DNA of 64,000 nucleotides from CAYSQW01 sp964433135 (GTDB taxonomy: Bacteria > Acidobacteriota > Aminicenantia > Aminicenantales > Aminicenantaceae). The number at the start of each line of letters is the position of its first letter. Position 1 is the stretch's first letter. Below are positions 1 to 7,621 of this stretch, piece after piece. The stretch lies in NCBI GenBank assembly GCA_964433135.1, contig CAYSQW010000001.1, forward strand, positions 248,001 to 312,000. Direction: 5' to 3'. A model generated the notes under the pieces. It made no database searches and had not been told where the DNA came from. It saw only the letters and a list, made by a program, of their open reading frames with translations. Made by a program: the position numbers and the translations under genes.

Positions 1-2088
1 GAAAAAACCGGGGGGATATCCCATTTGCCTGGACTCCCGTGTTTGGCTGAAAAGAACCCGGATCTCGTCCATGGCCTTGGTATAGGTGGCGGGGATGGAA
101 CGGGGTGAGGTGCTCAGGGGAGATTGATCCACCATGACAATGTTCTCGACAAGTTCCCTGCCCCGGATATCCCGAAACCCATCATTGGATTTGCCCTGCC
201 ATCCCAAATAGAGAACATCATGCAGCAGGGTGCTTTTCCCGGATCCGGACACCCCCGTAATACAGGTGAAGGCATCGAGGGGAATCCGTACATCCAGGTT
301 TTTCAAGTTGTGCTTGCGGATGCCGCGAATGAGCACCGACCGTGCAGGGGAACGACGTTGTTCGGGAATCGGTATGGACTTTTCTCCCCGCAGGTAATCC
401 GCTGTAAGCGAACCAGTGAAGTTCTTGAATGTGGACATGGGGCCGGAGAAAACCACATTGCCGCCGGCTTCCCCCGCTTTCGGTCCCAAATCGATGATGT
501 GTTCGGTCTTTCGGATGATCTCCGGGTCGTGTTCCACCACGATCACGGTGTTCCCCATGTCTTTCAAGGATTTGAGGATCTCAATCAGCCGGTGATTGTC
601 ACGGGCGTGCAGGCCGATGCTCGGTTCGTCCAGAACGAATAGGCTTCCTACAAGGGAAGTGCTGAGCGCCGAGGCCAGGTTGATCCGTTGGGCTTCCCCC
701 CCGCTTAAGGTGAAGGTCATCCTGTCAAGGGAGATGTAATCGAGGCCGACTTCCAATAAAAATTTCAATCGTTCGCGGATTTCGGTGATCAGTCGTTCAG
801 CGATCATTTGTTGGTGCGGGGAAAGCGTAAGCCCGGAGAAGAACTCCTCAACCTGCCGCACAGTCATTCGAGTCACTTCACCTATGGAACGACCTCCGAC
901 CCGGACTGCCAGAGCCATTGGATTTAAACGGGCTTGTCCGCATTCGGTGCAGGGAACATACTTTCGATAGCGGCTGATGAAAACCCGTACTTGAACCTTG
1001 TATTTTTTTGCCTGCAGCCGTTCGAAAAAACCCAGGACACCCTTATAGCGTCCCTCCCCGTTGAGAATGAAATCCCGCCACTCCGGTTTGAGCTCCTGAT
1101 AGGGCGTATGGATCGGGATGCCTCGTTTCTCCGCTTCCTCCAGCAGCCGGCGGAGTCGACGGCGGGAAGAAGGTTTGGTCCAAGGCTCGACCGCTCCTTC
1201 GGACAAGGATTTGGTTTTAACAGGGATAATCTTATCCTCATCCCAGACGGCCAGGTCTCCGAATCCGTGGCATTTGGGGCATGCCCCCTGAGGGCTGTTG
1301 AATGAAAAAAGATTTGGGAAAAGTTCTTCATAGGTGATCCCACAACTCCGGCATTCCAGCTTGTCGGAGAAATGGATTTTTTGTTTTTCATCGAGAGTGA
1401 CGGTGATGCGGCCGCCGCCCCGGCGCAAAGCCAATTCGAGCGAGTCCACCAAGCGCTCTCGATCCTCGTCGTCCAGAATGAGTCGGTCCACCAGAATATC
1501 CGCATTGGGGTGATCGCCGGGATTGGTCTCCAGGCTCGTCACCTTCTCGCCGCGCAGGATTCGGGTAAAGCCGTCGCGGATGAGTTCATCGGCGCTTTTC
1601 CCCTCCGGCCATGCGAACGAGATCGACACCGGGGTTTCCGGTGGATGTTCGAAAAGGGTGTCGGCGATGGAATCGATCGTGTCCCGATGAACCGGTTGAC
1701 CGCAGGCAAGGCAGTGGATCGTCCCTACCCGCGCGAAGAGAACACGCAGATAGTCGTAGATCTCCGTGACCGTGGCAACGGTGGAGCGGGGATTTTTGGT
1801 GACTGCTTTTTGTTGGATCGCGATCGCGGGCGGGATGCCTTCGATGAGATCGGCATCGGGTTTTTCCATGCGTTCCAGAAACTGTCGTGCATAGGAGGAA
1901 AGCGATTCGATATAGCGCCGCTGCCCCTCGGCGTAAAGCGTGTCGAACGCCAGAGAGGATTTTCCGGAACCGGAAACGCCCGTGATGAGAATCAATCGAT
2001 TCAAGGGGATGTCGAGATCGATTCCTTTCAGGTTGTGGACGCGGACTCCGCGCAGGGAGATCGTCTCCTCTTTTATTTTTATGGTCAT
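1..2088 (-). CDS. uvrA: UvrABC excinuclease subunit A, 3' part cut by window edge
   Basis: DNA damage recognition ATPase of nucleotide excision repair, cytoplasmic. Translating the minus strand from the ATG at 2088 gives 696 codons with no stop, out of about 940 in the family. The N-terminal Walker A region reads GVSGSGKSSLAFDTLYAEGQ, followed by RRYIESLSSYARQFLE, a CLACG zinc-finger half, a second zinc-binding part (CRSCG, CPKC), a CTEC site, the ABC signature TLSGGEAQR, Walker B FVLDEPSIGLH, then the second-half Walker A GVSGSGKSTLLHDVLY and the VDQSP/PRSIPATYT region. The frame is intact to the edge, so the missing piece (last zinc module and second signature/Walker B) is simply outside the window. 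It is transcribed away from mntP. The plus-strand open frames over this gene are shadows. Confidence 0.97.
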   Translation of the reverse strand, partial: MTIKIKEETISLRGVRVHNLKGIDLDIPLNRLILITGVSGSGKSSLAFDTLYAEGQRRYIESLSSYARQFLERMEKPDADLIEGIPPAIAIQQKAVTKNPRSTVATVTEIYDYLRVLFARVGTIHCLACGQPVHRDTIDSIADTLFEHPPETPVSISFAWPEGKSADELIRDGFTRILRGEKVTSLETNPGDHPNADILVDRLILDDEDRERLVDSLELALRRGGGRITVTLDEKQKIHFSDKLECRSCGITYEELFPNLFSFNSPQGACPKCHGFGDLAVWDEDKIIPVKTKSLSEGAVEPWTKPSSRRRLRRLLEEAEKRGIPIHTPYQELKPEWRDFILNGEGRYKGVLGFFERLQAKKYKVQVRVFISRYRKYVPCTECGQARLNPMALAVRVGGRSIGEVTRMTVRQVEEFFSGLTLSPHQQMIAERLITEIRERLKFLLEVGLDYISLDRMTFTLSGGEAQRINLASALSTSLVGSLFVLDEPSIGLHARDNHRLIEILKSLKDMGNTVIVVEHDPEIIRKTEHIIDLGPKAGEAGGNVVFSGPMSTFKNFTGSLTADYLRGEKSIPIPEQRRSPARSVLIRGIRKHNLKNLDVRIPLDAFTCITGVSGSGKSTLLHDVLYLGWQGKSNDGFRDIRGRELVENIVMVDQSPLSTSPRSIPATYTKAMDEIRVLFSQTRESRQMGYPPGFF

Positions 2089-2097
2089 GAGCTTTCT

Positions 2098-2126
2098 ATT
2101 ATAGAGAGAATGCCGGTCCGTGAAAA
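2098..2126 (-). promoter_or_regulatory. Putative promoter of uvrA
   Basis: On the minus strand TTTTCA (2126-2121) is followed after 17 bases by a perfect TATAAT (2103-2098). The -10 box ends only nine bases before the uvrA ATG, so transcription would start about two to four bases upstream of it and the mRNA would be nearly leaderless. No LexA-type palindrome is evident. The -35 box is weak (4/6). Confidence 0.4.
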
Positions 2127-2223
2127 GGGTTGCCATGTTTGGGTCGGCGCTGCATCCTGCGAGGGACCAAGATAGGCGGCCCATTGGAATCATCGCAGCG
2201 GAACTTGACTCGCGGAAGGGAGC

Positions 2224-2808
2224 TTGTCTAAACTAACAGACGGTATCATGAGATGGCCCTGGATTTTGCTCCTGGCTTTGGCTCTGGCCGTGGACGCCTT
2301 CGTGGTGGCCCTGGGGATCGGCCTGGCCCGCGGGCGGCTCAGCCCGCGCCAGGAGTTCCGGATAGCTTTTCACTTCGGTCTTTTTCAATTCATGATGCCG
2401 ATCTTGGGCTGGGCGGCTGGGCGCTCTATGGCGGCGGTGATCCAGGCCTTCGATCATTGGGTGGCGTTTGCTCTTCTGGCATTTGTCGGCGGCCGCATGG
2501 TTATCGAAGGCGCCGCCCGCAGGGAAGCAAAATCCTCTCGGGCCAAGGATGCGACGCGGGGAGTTGAACTGATCCTGCTTTCGGTCGCTACCAGTCTGGA
2601 TGCGCTGGCCGCCGGATTGAGCTTCGCCGCGTTGGGAATGAGAGTGCTCGGGCCGGCTCTTCTCATCGGGGGAGTGGCCATGGCCTTGAGTTACGCGGGA
2701 GCCCGCTCCGGTCCCAACTTGGGAAGGGCCCTCGGACGCGGCACGGAAATATTCGGCGGGATCGTTCTGATCGGGATCGGGGTGAAAATTCTGCTGGAGC
2801 ATCTGTAA
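2224..2808 (+). CDS. mntP: MntP-family manganese efflux pump
   Basis: Inner-membrane exporter of excess Mn(II) of the MntP/YebN (DUF204) family. The 194-residue product is nearly all hydrophobic, with about six membrane segments. It has the two internal-repeat signatures of the family: ALAVDAFVVALGIG near residue 20 and SVATSLDALAAGLSF near residue 122, each carrying the acidic residue used in transport. A small soluble loop rich in Lys/Arg (near 95-110) separates the halves. The start used is TTG at 2224, just after GGAAGGGAG; an ATG at 2248 would still keep the first helix but has no ribosome site. No yybP-ykoY (Mn) riboswitch is visible upstream. It is divergent from uvrA and convergent with the next gene. 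Confidence 0.9.
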   Translation: MSKLTDGIMRWPWILLLALALAVDAFVVALGIGLARGRLSPRQEFRIAFHFGLFQFMMPILGWAAGRSMAAVIQAFDHWVAFALLAFVGGRMVIEGAARREAKSSRAKDATRGVELILLSVATSLDALAAGLSFAALGMRVLGPALLIGGVAMALSYAGARSGPNLGRALGRGTEIFGGIVLIGIGVKILLEHL

Positions 2809-2884
2809 GGAAAAGATCGTCAGGCGTTTCGGATTTCAACAGACCTTCTTGTTTCGGTCTCTATACGGAAGCTCCGGGGATCTC

Positions 2885-4036
2885 TTATCCGAACAGCGTA
2901 TACTTTCCGTTTTTCATGATGACGGTCTCATGCGCATCGGGGAATTTAAGGGAAATGGATTTTATCGAGATGAGGGGTTGCGTGTCGGGGATATAGATCC
3001 GGTCCAGATGGATCACAGCTTCGGGAGAGGAGAAATCCGCGGGGCCGATGTGACCGCCGAAATGTTCGCTTCTTCCGAAGGCGACATGAAATCCCAGCTT
3101 TTCGTCCAAAAGGATGCGACCGATGGGTCTCAGGCCGAAATCCACCAGCACGCCGAATCCCAGTTCGGCCATGTTGCCGTAGGCCGGGTCCCGGAGCAGG
3201 CGGTTGTTTTCCCGCCGGGCAAACGTTCCGACACCCGAGGCCTCGACCGCGCGGTTTGCGCGGACCGTGAAAAAAGCGACGGCGTTGTTCTCCTGGACCG
3301 GAAGGATTCCCCGGGTACGGCTGGCGACTTCCTTTTCCCCTTCGTACGGCACGATATAGGCTTCTCCTGAGGGGAGATTCCCGGCCGTCCCCCGGTCGGG
3401 GAAACGTCCGCTGCTGGAGTGGGCGGTACGGAAGCGCAGGTCGAAAACCATGCGGCGGTCTTCTTCTCCCTCGACGCCGAAGAGAACGTCCGCCTCTTCG
3501 GCCCGGTCGAGTGCATGTTTGAGGCGTTCGACCCTGCGGCTGACTTCATCATAGTCGATCCTGAGGGCGGGAATCATGGCGGAAGAGAAACCGGGCATGG
3601 TCGCGGCGCGGAAACCGTAGCGGCGGGCCGCATTTTTCAGGGGAGCGGTGGAAGAATACTCGGTGGGCGCCAAGAAGATCTGGAAGTCTTGAAAAATACG
3701 GGCAAACGGAGTCCCCGGGCCGGCCGCGGGGAGTCCGGATGCTCTATCGGGAAGAGCGTCCGATATCAGGTGAGCGTCGGAGGGAAAGTCAGCATTGTTC
3801 GAGCCGACATCCGGATATCCGATCAGGGAGACATTTTCATAGGGAAGCGAGGCAAGGCCTTGCTGAAGATCCAGGGCCCAATCCCGAGCCGTCTTCCTGC
3901 GGCTTCGCCATGCATCGGTATCCGCCGCTCCCTCACGGGGAATGTCGACAAGGATCCCGACGGCGCGGTCATCGGGCAGCGGAGGGAAAACCGACCGCAG
4001 CAGTGCTGCTAAATTATTTGCATCGAGATGTGTCAT
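2885..4036 (-). CDS. Aminopeptidase T (M29)-like metallopeptidase family protein
   Basis: Product of 383 residues resembling the M29 aminopeptidase/'leucyl aminopeptidase (aminopeptidase T)' fold. The C-terminal half carries the family landmarks: NLPSGEAYIVP (a Gly-Glu metal-site motif), NMAELGFGV, the LLDEKLGFHVAFG stretch with the His, SEHFGGHIG, and HLDRIY near the end. The N-terminal half is poorly conserved, as is common in distant members. Substrate is not deducible; some relatives of this fold are not peptidases, for example the dioxygenase NicX. The gene stands alone, convergent with mntP 76 bases away, with no clear terminator between. Confidence 0.65.
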   Translation of the reverse strand: MTHLDANNLAALLRSVFPPLPDDRAVGILVDIPREGAADTDAWRSRRKTARDWALDLQQGLASLPYENVSLIGYPDVGSNNADFPSDAHLISDALPDRASGLPAAGPGTPFARIFQDFQIFLAPTEYSSTAPLKNAARRYGFRAATMPGFSSAMIPALRIDYDEVSRRVERLKHALDRAEEADVLFGVEGEEDRRMVFDLRFRTAHSSSGRFPDRGTAGNLPSGEAYIVPYEGEKEVASRTRGILPVQENNAVAFFTVRANRAVEASGVGTFARRENNRLLRDPAYGNMAELGFGVLVDFGLRPIGRILLDEKLGFHVAFGRSEHFGGHIGPADFSSPEAVIHLDRIYIPDTQPLISIKSISLKFPDAHETVIMKNGKYTLFG

Positions 4037-4276
4037 TCTCCCTCCTTGTCGTCATCGGCGAACCTTCTCATGACAGGCTGCGCCTTCATTTAAAGTCTAC
4101 CTTCAGCCGAGAGCGAATGCAAATCAAGGCATGAGGGGATGCGGCCGGTGTCTGGACAATCCGGATGGAATCGGGGATAATCCGTGGGTGCTTCGTCCTG
4201 ACGCGGCGGAGAAAGCCGGAGGGAGAGGCTTGAGGCCGTGCCGGATCGAAGCTCGCAATTTGTTAAGGAGCCGGAC

Positions 4277-4726
4277 ATGAAAAAAACGCTGATACTATTT
4301 TTGACACTGGCCATGATGGCCCCCCTTTTCGGGAACATCCGGAAGGATCCCAATTCACATCAGGCCAGCGGGATTGTCTTTTTCCGAACGAAAGACCTCA
4401 AAGCGCTGGATGAGTTTTATATCGAGAGATTGGGCTGCAGCCTGTGGATCGACCAGGGATTTTGCCATATCTATCGATCCGGAAATCTCCTGTTCGGATT
4501 CAGCCAGCGTGATCAAGCGGATACGGACGGCATGATCACATTCTTCTTTCCGCGGCGGGAGGATATCGATCGATTATACAAGGAGTTCAACGATATCGCC
4601 GAGTCGGCGCCCAAAGAAAGCTCTGGGGCGCGGATTTATCATTTTTTTGCCCGTGATCCCGATGGGCGGGCGGTTGAATTCCAATACTTCATGGATGCGA
4701 TCGACTGGGATTTTGATAAATACTGA
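4277..4726 (+). CDS. Exported VOC (glyoxalase/bleomycin-resistance fold) protein
   Basis: A 149-residue protein with a signal peptide (MKKTLILFLTLAMMAPLFG) and one vicinal-oxygen-chelate domain: GIVFFRTKDLKALDEFYIER at the start of the fold, a central FGFSQ strand, and ARDPDGRAVEFQYF as the terminal metal-ligand strand. The ATG at 4277 is chosen because AAGGAG lies seven bases upstream; an ATG at 4238 in frame would bury the signal peptide. VOC proteins are too diverse for a substrate call. An export signal on a stand-alone VOC domain is unusual. The intergenic region 4037-4276 before it shows nothing else. Confidence 0.75.
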   Translation: MKKTLILFLTLAMMAPLFGNIRKDPNSHQASGIVFFRTKDLKALDEFYIERLGCSLWIDQGFCHIYRSGNLLFGFSQRDQADTDGMITFFFPRREDIDRLYKEFNDIAESAPKESSGARIYHFFARDPDGRAVEFQYFMDAIDWDFDKY

Positions 4727-4752
4727 GGTCTTCACCGGGATCTCGAAATGGA

Positions 4753-4781
4753 TTGTTTGCAGAGGCGGATTGGTCTATAAT
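4753..4781 (+). promoter_or_regulatory. Promoter of the DUF3830-M20-VOC-deaminase operon
   Basis: TTGTTT (4753-4758), a 17-base spacer, and a perfect TATAAT (4776-4781). An AT-rich leader follows, with GGAGAAAAG just before the ATG at 4850. Confidence 0.6.
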
Positions 4782-4849
4782 GGGTAGGCCTATTATAATA
4801 ACAACATAATATTGTAATAATGCATATTATTTGATTTTGAGGAGAAAAG

Positions 4850-5332
4850 ATGTCTGATACAAGACCTGAAAAATTGGAAATGATTTTCAGCAACGGAGGA
4901 ACCTTGACGGCCACGCTGCTATGGGAAAAAGCTCCTGAAACCTGCAAGGCCATGGTAGAGGCCCTCCAAAAACCCGTCACTTCGGGAGAGGGATGCGGAA
5001 TCCTGCTGCATGCCCAGTATGCGGGATCCGAAGTCTATTTCGAGGATTTTCCCGCCGCGGACGAGATCCCGTTTGAGAATGTGACCGCTCATATGGATGA
5101 GAACATGTACCTCACCAACAAAATCGCAGGCGGCGTGCTGGCCTATTATGTGAATCCGGCCATCAAATCTTTCTGCATCGTCTACGGAGAACTGATCCCG
5201 CGGCGGACCGTGGATGTTCCGATTGCTCTGAATATATTTGCGGATATCGATGATAAAGAGGAAGCCAAACGGATCGGCTGGCAGGCGCGCTTGAAAGGAC
5301 CGGGGGCGGTAACCGTAAGGATCAAGGAGTAA
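4850..5332 (+). CDS. DUF3830 (cyclophilin-like fold) family protein
   Basis: Product of 160 residues matching the DUF3830 pattern: EMIFSNGGTLTATLLWEKAP near the N-terminus, CGILLHAQYAGSEVYFEDFP in the middle, and FCIVYGE followed by RRTVDVPIALNIFADI. The family is small, cytosolic and predicted to have a cyclophilin-like barrel; function is unknown, although family members often sit beside hydrolases of nucleobase, hydantoin or amide metabolism. Here it heads a four-gene operon with an M20-like protein, a VOC protein and a guanine-deaminase-like enzyme, which suggests (inference) a nucleobase or ureide breakdown role. Confidence 0.75.
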   Translation: MSDTRPEKLEMIFSNGGTLTATLLWEKAPETCKAMVEALQKPVTSGEGCGILLHAQYAGSEVYFEDFPAADEIPFENVTAHMDENMYLTNKIAGGVLAYYVNPAIKSFCIVYGELIPRRTVDVPIALNIFADIDDKEEAKRIGWQARLKGPGAVTVRIKE

Positions 5333-5351
5333 GCGCCGGCGGGAAATTGTC

Positions 5352-6656
5352 ATGATAGACGCCAAGTTATTAAAGAAAAAGGTCTTCGCCCGGCGCGAGG
5401 AAATCGAAGCGCTTCTGGATGAAGCCTATCGGGCCTCTCGGACCGATACCGACGGTTTTCAGGCCTGGTTTCTGCGGAAGCTTCAGGATCTCGGTCTCAA
5501 GGCGGAGGAATTTCGGGTGGGATATGATGAGATTGTTCTTCAACCGGCCTTCCGCGCCGCCTATCCGGATGAAGAATCGGCCGTGAATCCTCCTAGAAAC
5601 GTTGTCGGCACCCTGAATCCCGGCGGAAAGGGAGGGGTGCTGCTGTTCGCCCATGCCGACAAGCTTCCCGTTACCTTCGACTACGCAAGCGGGCATCCTG
5701 AGATCGACCGTTCGGGGGGTCGGTATATCGCCCCCGGGATAGCGGATGATGTTTCAGGGATCGCCTCCATGCTGTCCGCCGTCATGCTCTACAAGGAATG
5801 TGCTCTCGCTTCCGATCTTCCCATCCTGGTGGCGAGTATTCTGGGAAAACAGGGGGGTGTTTTCGGAACATACGGGCTTATGCGCAGATACGGTCCGGCT
5901 GAAGCCGCGATTTACGTTCATCCCGCGGAGAGCGGATTCGGGTTGAACGAGTTGAAAATCGCGAGCAACGGCTTGATCGAATACCGGATCGACATCAAGG
6001 GGAAACGCCCGGATTCAACGGAGGTCCATCAGGCCATCTTTTCCCTATCCGCCGTAAACGCCGCGGAAAAAGCGATGGCCGTTCACTCCCGCCTTCAGTC
6101 CTGGGCCGCAGGGCAGTCGGAAAAGTGTCATCATCCGCAGGTCCATCAGATGGCGGGGCAGTCGTTTTCAGTCGCGCTGGGGAAAATCGAGACTCTCGGT
6201 GAGACGGAAATCTATGAGATCCCGCTCCTCTGCCGGATGCAAGGGACCATCTGTTTCCCCCCCAATGCGGGATTGGCCGATGTCAAAAAGGATTTTGAGG
6301 CTCAGGTGGACGCCATCGTCCGGGAAGATGAATGGCTTGCCCGGGGAAATCTGGAATTGCATTACGGAGACCGGATCGGCGAGTCCGCTCAAACCGAAGC
6401 GGATGATGTGTTCCTGCTCGGCGCCTCCCGTGTCGTCGAAGAGATGACGGGTTCCGCCCCGAGTCGTTTCTATGGACACAGCATGAGCGACATCCGCTAT
6501 CCTCTTCTGGATTGGGACGCTCCTTCTTTCGGGATCGGACCGCTGGCCGGGGACTTGGGCAAGGAGACGGAATGGGTGGATCAGAATGAATACCTGCTGT
6601 CAATTGCGCTTTTAACCGCGCTTTTGATCCAGGTGGGAGAGACCGGAGAGAAATAA
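5352..6656 (+). CDS. M20-family peptidase/deacylase homologue with degenerate metal site
   Basis: A 434-residue homologue of the M20 metallohydrolases (carboxypeptidase G2, ArgE, DapE). It keeps the first His ligand (LLFAHADKLPV, H101), the bridging Asp segment (APGIADDVSG, D132) and an acidic residue in HPAESG (E193). In place of the usual Asp-Glu-Glu, which supplies the general base and a zinc ligand, it has ILGKQGGVFGT, so both glutamates are replaced (K166, Q167). The C-terminal His ligand region reads GKETEWVDQNEYL with no histidine. The dimerisation domain (about 205-320) is present. Known chemistry of the family would be hydrolysis of an amide or carbamoyl bond, but this copy may be inactive or have a changed mechanism. 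It follows DUF3830 by 19 bases and precedes a VOC gene by two. Confidence 0.8.
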   Translation: MIDAKLLKKKVFARREEIEALLDEAYRASRTDTDGFQAWFLRKLQDLGLKAEEFRVGYDEIVLQPAFRAAYPDEESAVNPPRNVVGTLNPGGKGGVLLFAHADKLPVTFDYASGHPEIDRSGGRYIAPGIADDVSGIASMLSAVMLYKECALASDLPILVASILGKQGGVFGTYGLMRRYGPAEAAIYVHPAESGFGLNELKIASNGLIEYRIDIKGKRPDSTEVHQAIFSLSAVNAAEKAMAVHSRLQSWAAGQSEKCHHPQVHQMAGQSFSVALGKIETLGETEIYEIPLLCRMQGTICFPPNAGLADVKKDFEAQVDAIVREDEWLARGNLELHYGDRIGESAQTEADDVFLLGASRVVEEMTGSAPSRFYGHSMSDIRYPLLDWDAPSFGIGPLAGDLGKETEWVDQNEYLLSIALLTALLIQVGETGEK

Positions 6657-6658
6657 CA

Positions 6659-7057
6659 ATGAAAAAACCTACGCTACAATCACAGATTACGTTTTTATAT
6701 TATAACGACCTTGCGCGGGCCGCGCGTTTCTACGAAGAGATCCTGAAACTGGAACTCTGCGATGATCAGGGAGATGCGCGCATCTACCGGGTGGCGGAGA
6801 AGGCGTTCGTCGGCATCGTCGACGGCACGAAGGGCCACTGCAGGGCTCAGGAAACGAACGCGGTGCTGATCACGCTGGTGGCGGACGATGTCGAAGCCTG
6901 GTATGATTACCTCAAGGAATGCGGTGTCAAGCTGCTGACCGAAGTCAAACAGCCGGGCAGCTTTCCGGTCCAGTGTTTCTTCTTCGAGGATCCGGAAGGA
7001 TACCAGTACGAAGTCCAGCGCTTTCTTGATCCGGAAACATCACGCCGGTTCCGCTGA
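6659..7057 (+). CDS. VOC family protein
   Basis: Single-domain VOC protein of 132 residues, cytosolic (no signal peptide, unlike the exported copy at 4277). The fold is seen in ITFLYYNDLARAARFYEEIL near the N-terminus, the central LVADDVEAWYDYLKE helix and the terminal CFFFEDPEGYQYEVQRF strand with the usual Asp-Pro-Glu-Gly turn and metal-ligand Glu. The ATG is two bases after the M20-like stop and uses GGAGAG inside the end of that gene, so the two are translationally coupled. Function within the operon is unknown; such proteins can be isomerases, dioxygenases or ligand-binding proteins. Confidence 0.8.
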   Translation: MKKPTLQSQITFLYYNDLARAARFYEEILKLELCDDQGDARIYRVAEKAFVGIVDGTKGHCRAQETNAVLITLVADDVEAWYDYLKECGVKLLTEVKQPGSFPVQCFFFEDPEGYQYEVQRFLDPETSRRFR

Positions 7058-7092
7058 GCCCGGCGATTCCCCTGAAGAAGGAGAAGAATCCC

Positions 7093-7557
7093 ATGGAAGC
7101 ATTCATGCGCATCGCCTTGGAAGAGGCGATCCGGGGAGTCAAAGAGGGTCATGGCGGTCCTTTCGGCGCCGTCATCGTTCGCGGCGGCGCGGTCGTGTCC
7201 CGGGCTCATAACCGGGTGATTGAAACCGCCGATCCCACCGCTCACGCCGAAATGCTCGCGATCCGGACGGCGTCCCGGGTTCTGGCCCGGTTCGATCTTT
7301 CCGACTGCATGCTTTACACAACCTGTGAGCCCTGTCCCATGTGCCTGGGAGCGGTTCTCTGGGCGAGGATCGGGAACGTGATCTATGGATGTTCCCGGGA
7401 GGATGCCGCGGAAGCAGGTTTTGACGATGCCGCATTCCACTCCGTTTTCGGAGAAGCGGCTTCGGATTCTCCCGTTGTTCTGATTCAGCGGGACCGTCAG
7501 GCCTGCCTGAAAGCTTTCCGGAAATGGGAGGAAAAGGAAGAAAAAATCGTTTATTGA
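7093..7557 (+). CDS. guaD: Guanine deaminase-like nucleoside/nucleobase deaminase
   Basis: A 154-residue zinc deaminase of the CDA fold. The zinc site is complete: THAE-type motif in ADPTAHAEMLAIR (His ligand and catalytic Glu) and TTCEPCPMCLGAVLWA (two Cys ligands). The segment AAEAGFDDAAFHSVFGE, with an acidic/aromatic C-terminal tail, resembles the guanine deaminase branch more than tRNA adenosine deaminase TadA, which has a basic C-terminus. Expected reaction: guanine to xanthine and ammonia in the cytoplasm. It closes the operon, with a strong terminator 17 bases after the stop. Assignment to GuaD rather than another purine deaminase is moderate. Confidence 0.75.
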   Translation: MEAFMRIALEEAIRGVKEGHGGPFGAVIVRGGAVVSRAHNRVIETADPTAHAEMLAIRTASRVLARFDLSDCMLYTTCEPCPMCLGAVLWARIGNVIYGCSREDAAEAGFDDAAFHSVFGEAASDSPVVLIQRDRQACLKAFRKWEEKEEKIVY

Positions 7558-7573
7558 GATAAAGCGAGGTATA

Positions 7574-7620
7574 CGGGCTGCGGAGCGGCTCAATGAGCCG
7601 CTCCGCAGCCCGCTTTTTTT
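7574..7620 (+). terminator. Rho-independent terminator after guaD
   Basis: A perfect 19-base inverted repeat (arms 7574-7592 and 7594-7612, core GGGCTGCGGAGCGGCTC) followed by eight T (7613-7620). It lies directly against the 3' end of the convergent RND gene; there is no matching A-run on the left, so it acts mainly on the plus strand. Confidence 0.92.
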
Positions 7621-7621
7621 A

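Noticed and set aside
124..2175. Plus-strand open frames at the left end
   Set aside because: They are antisense to uvrA, which is open from 2088 to the window edge with all expected motifs.
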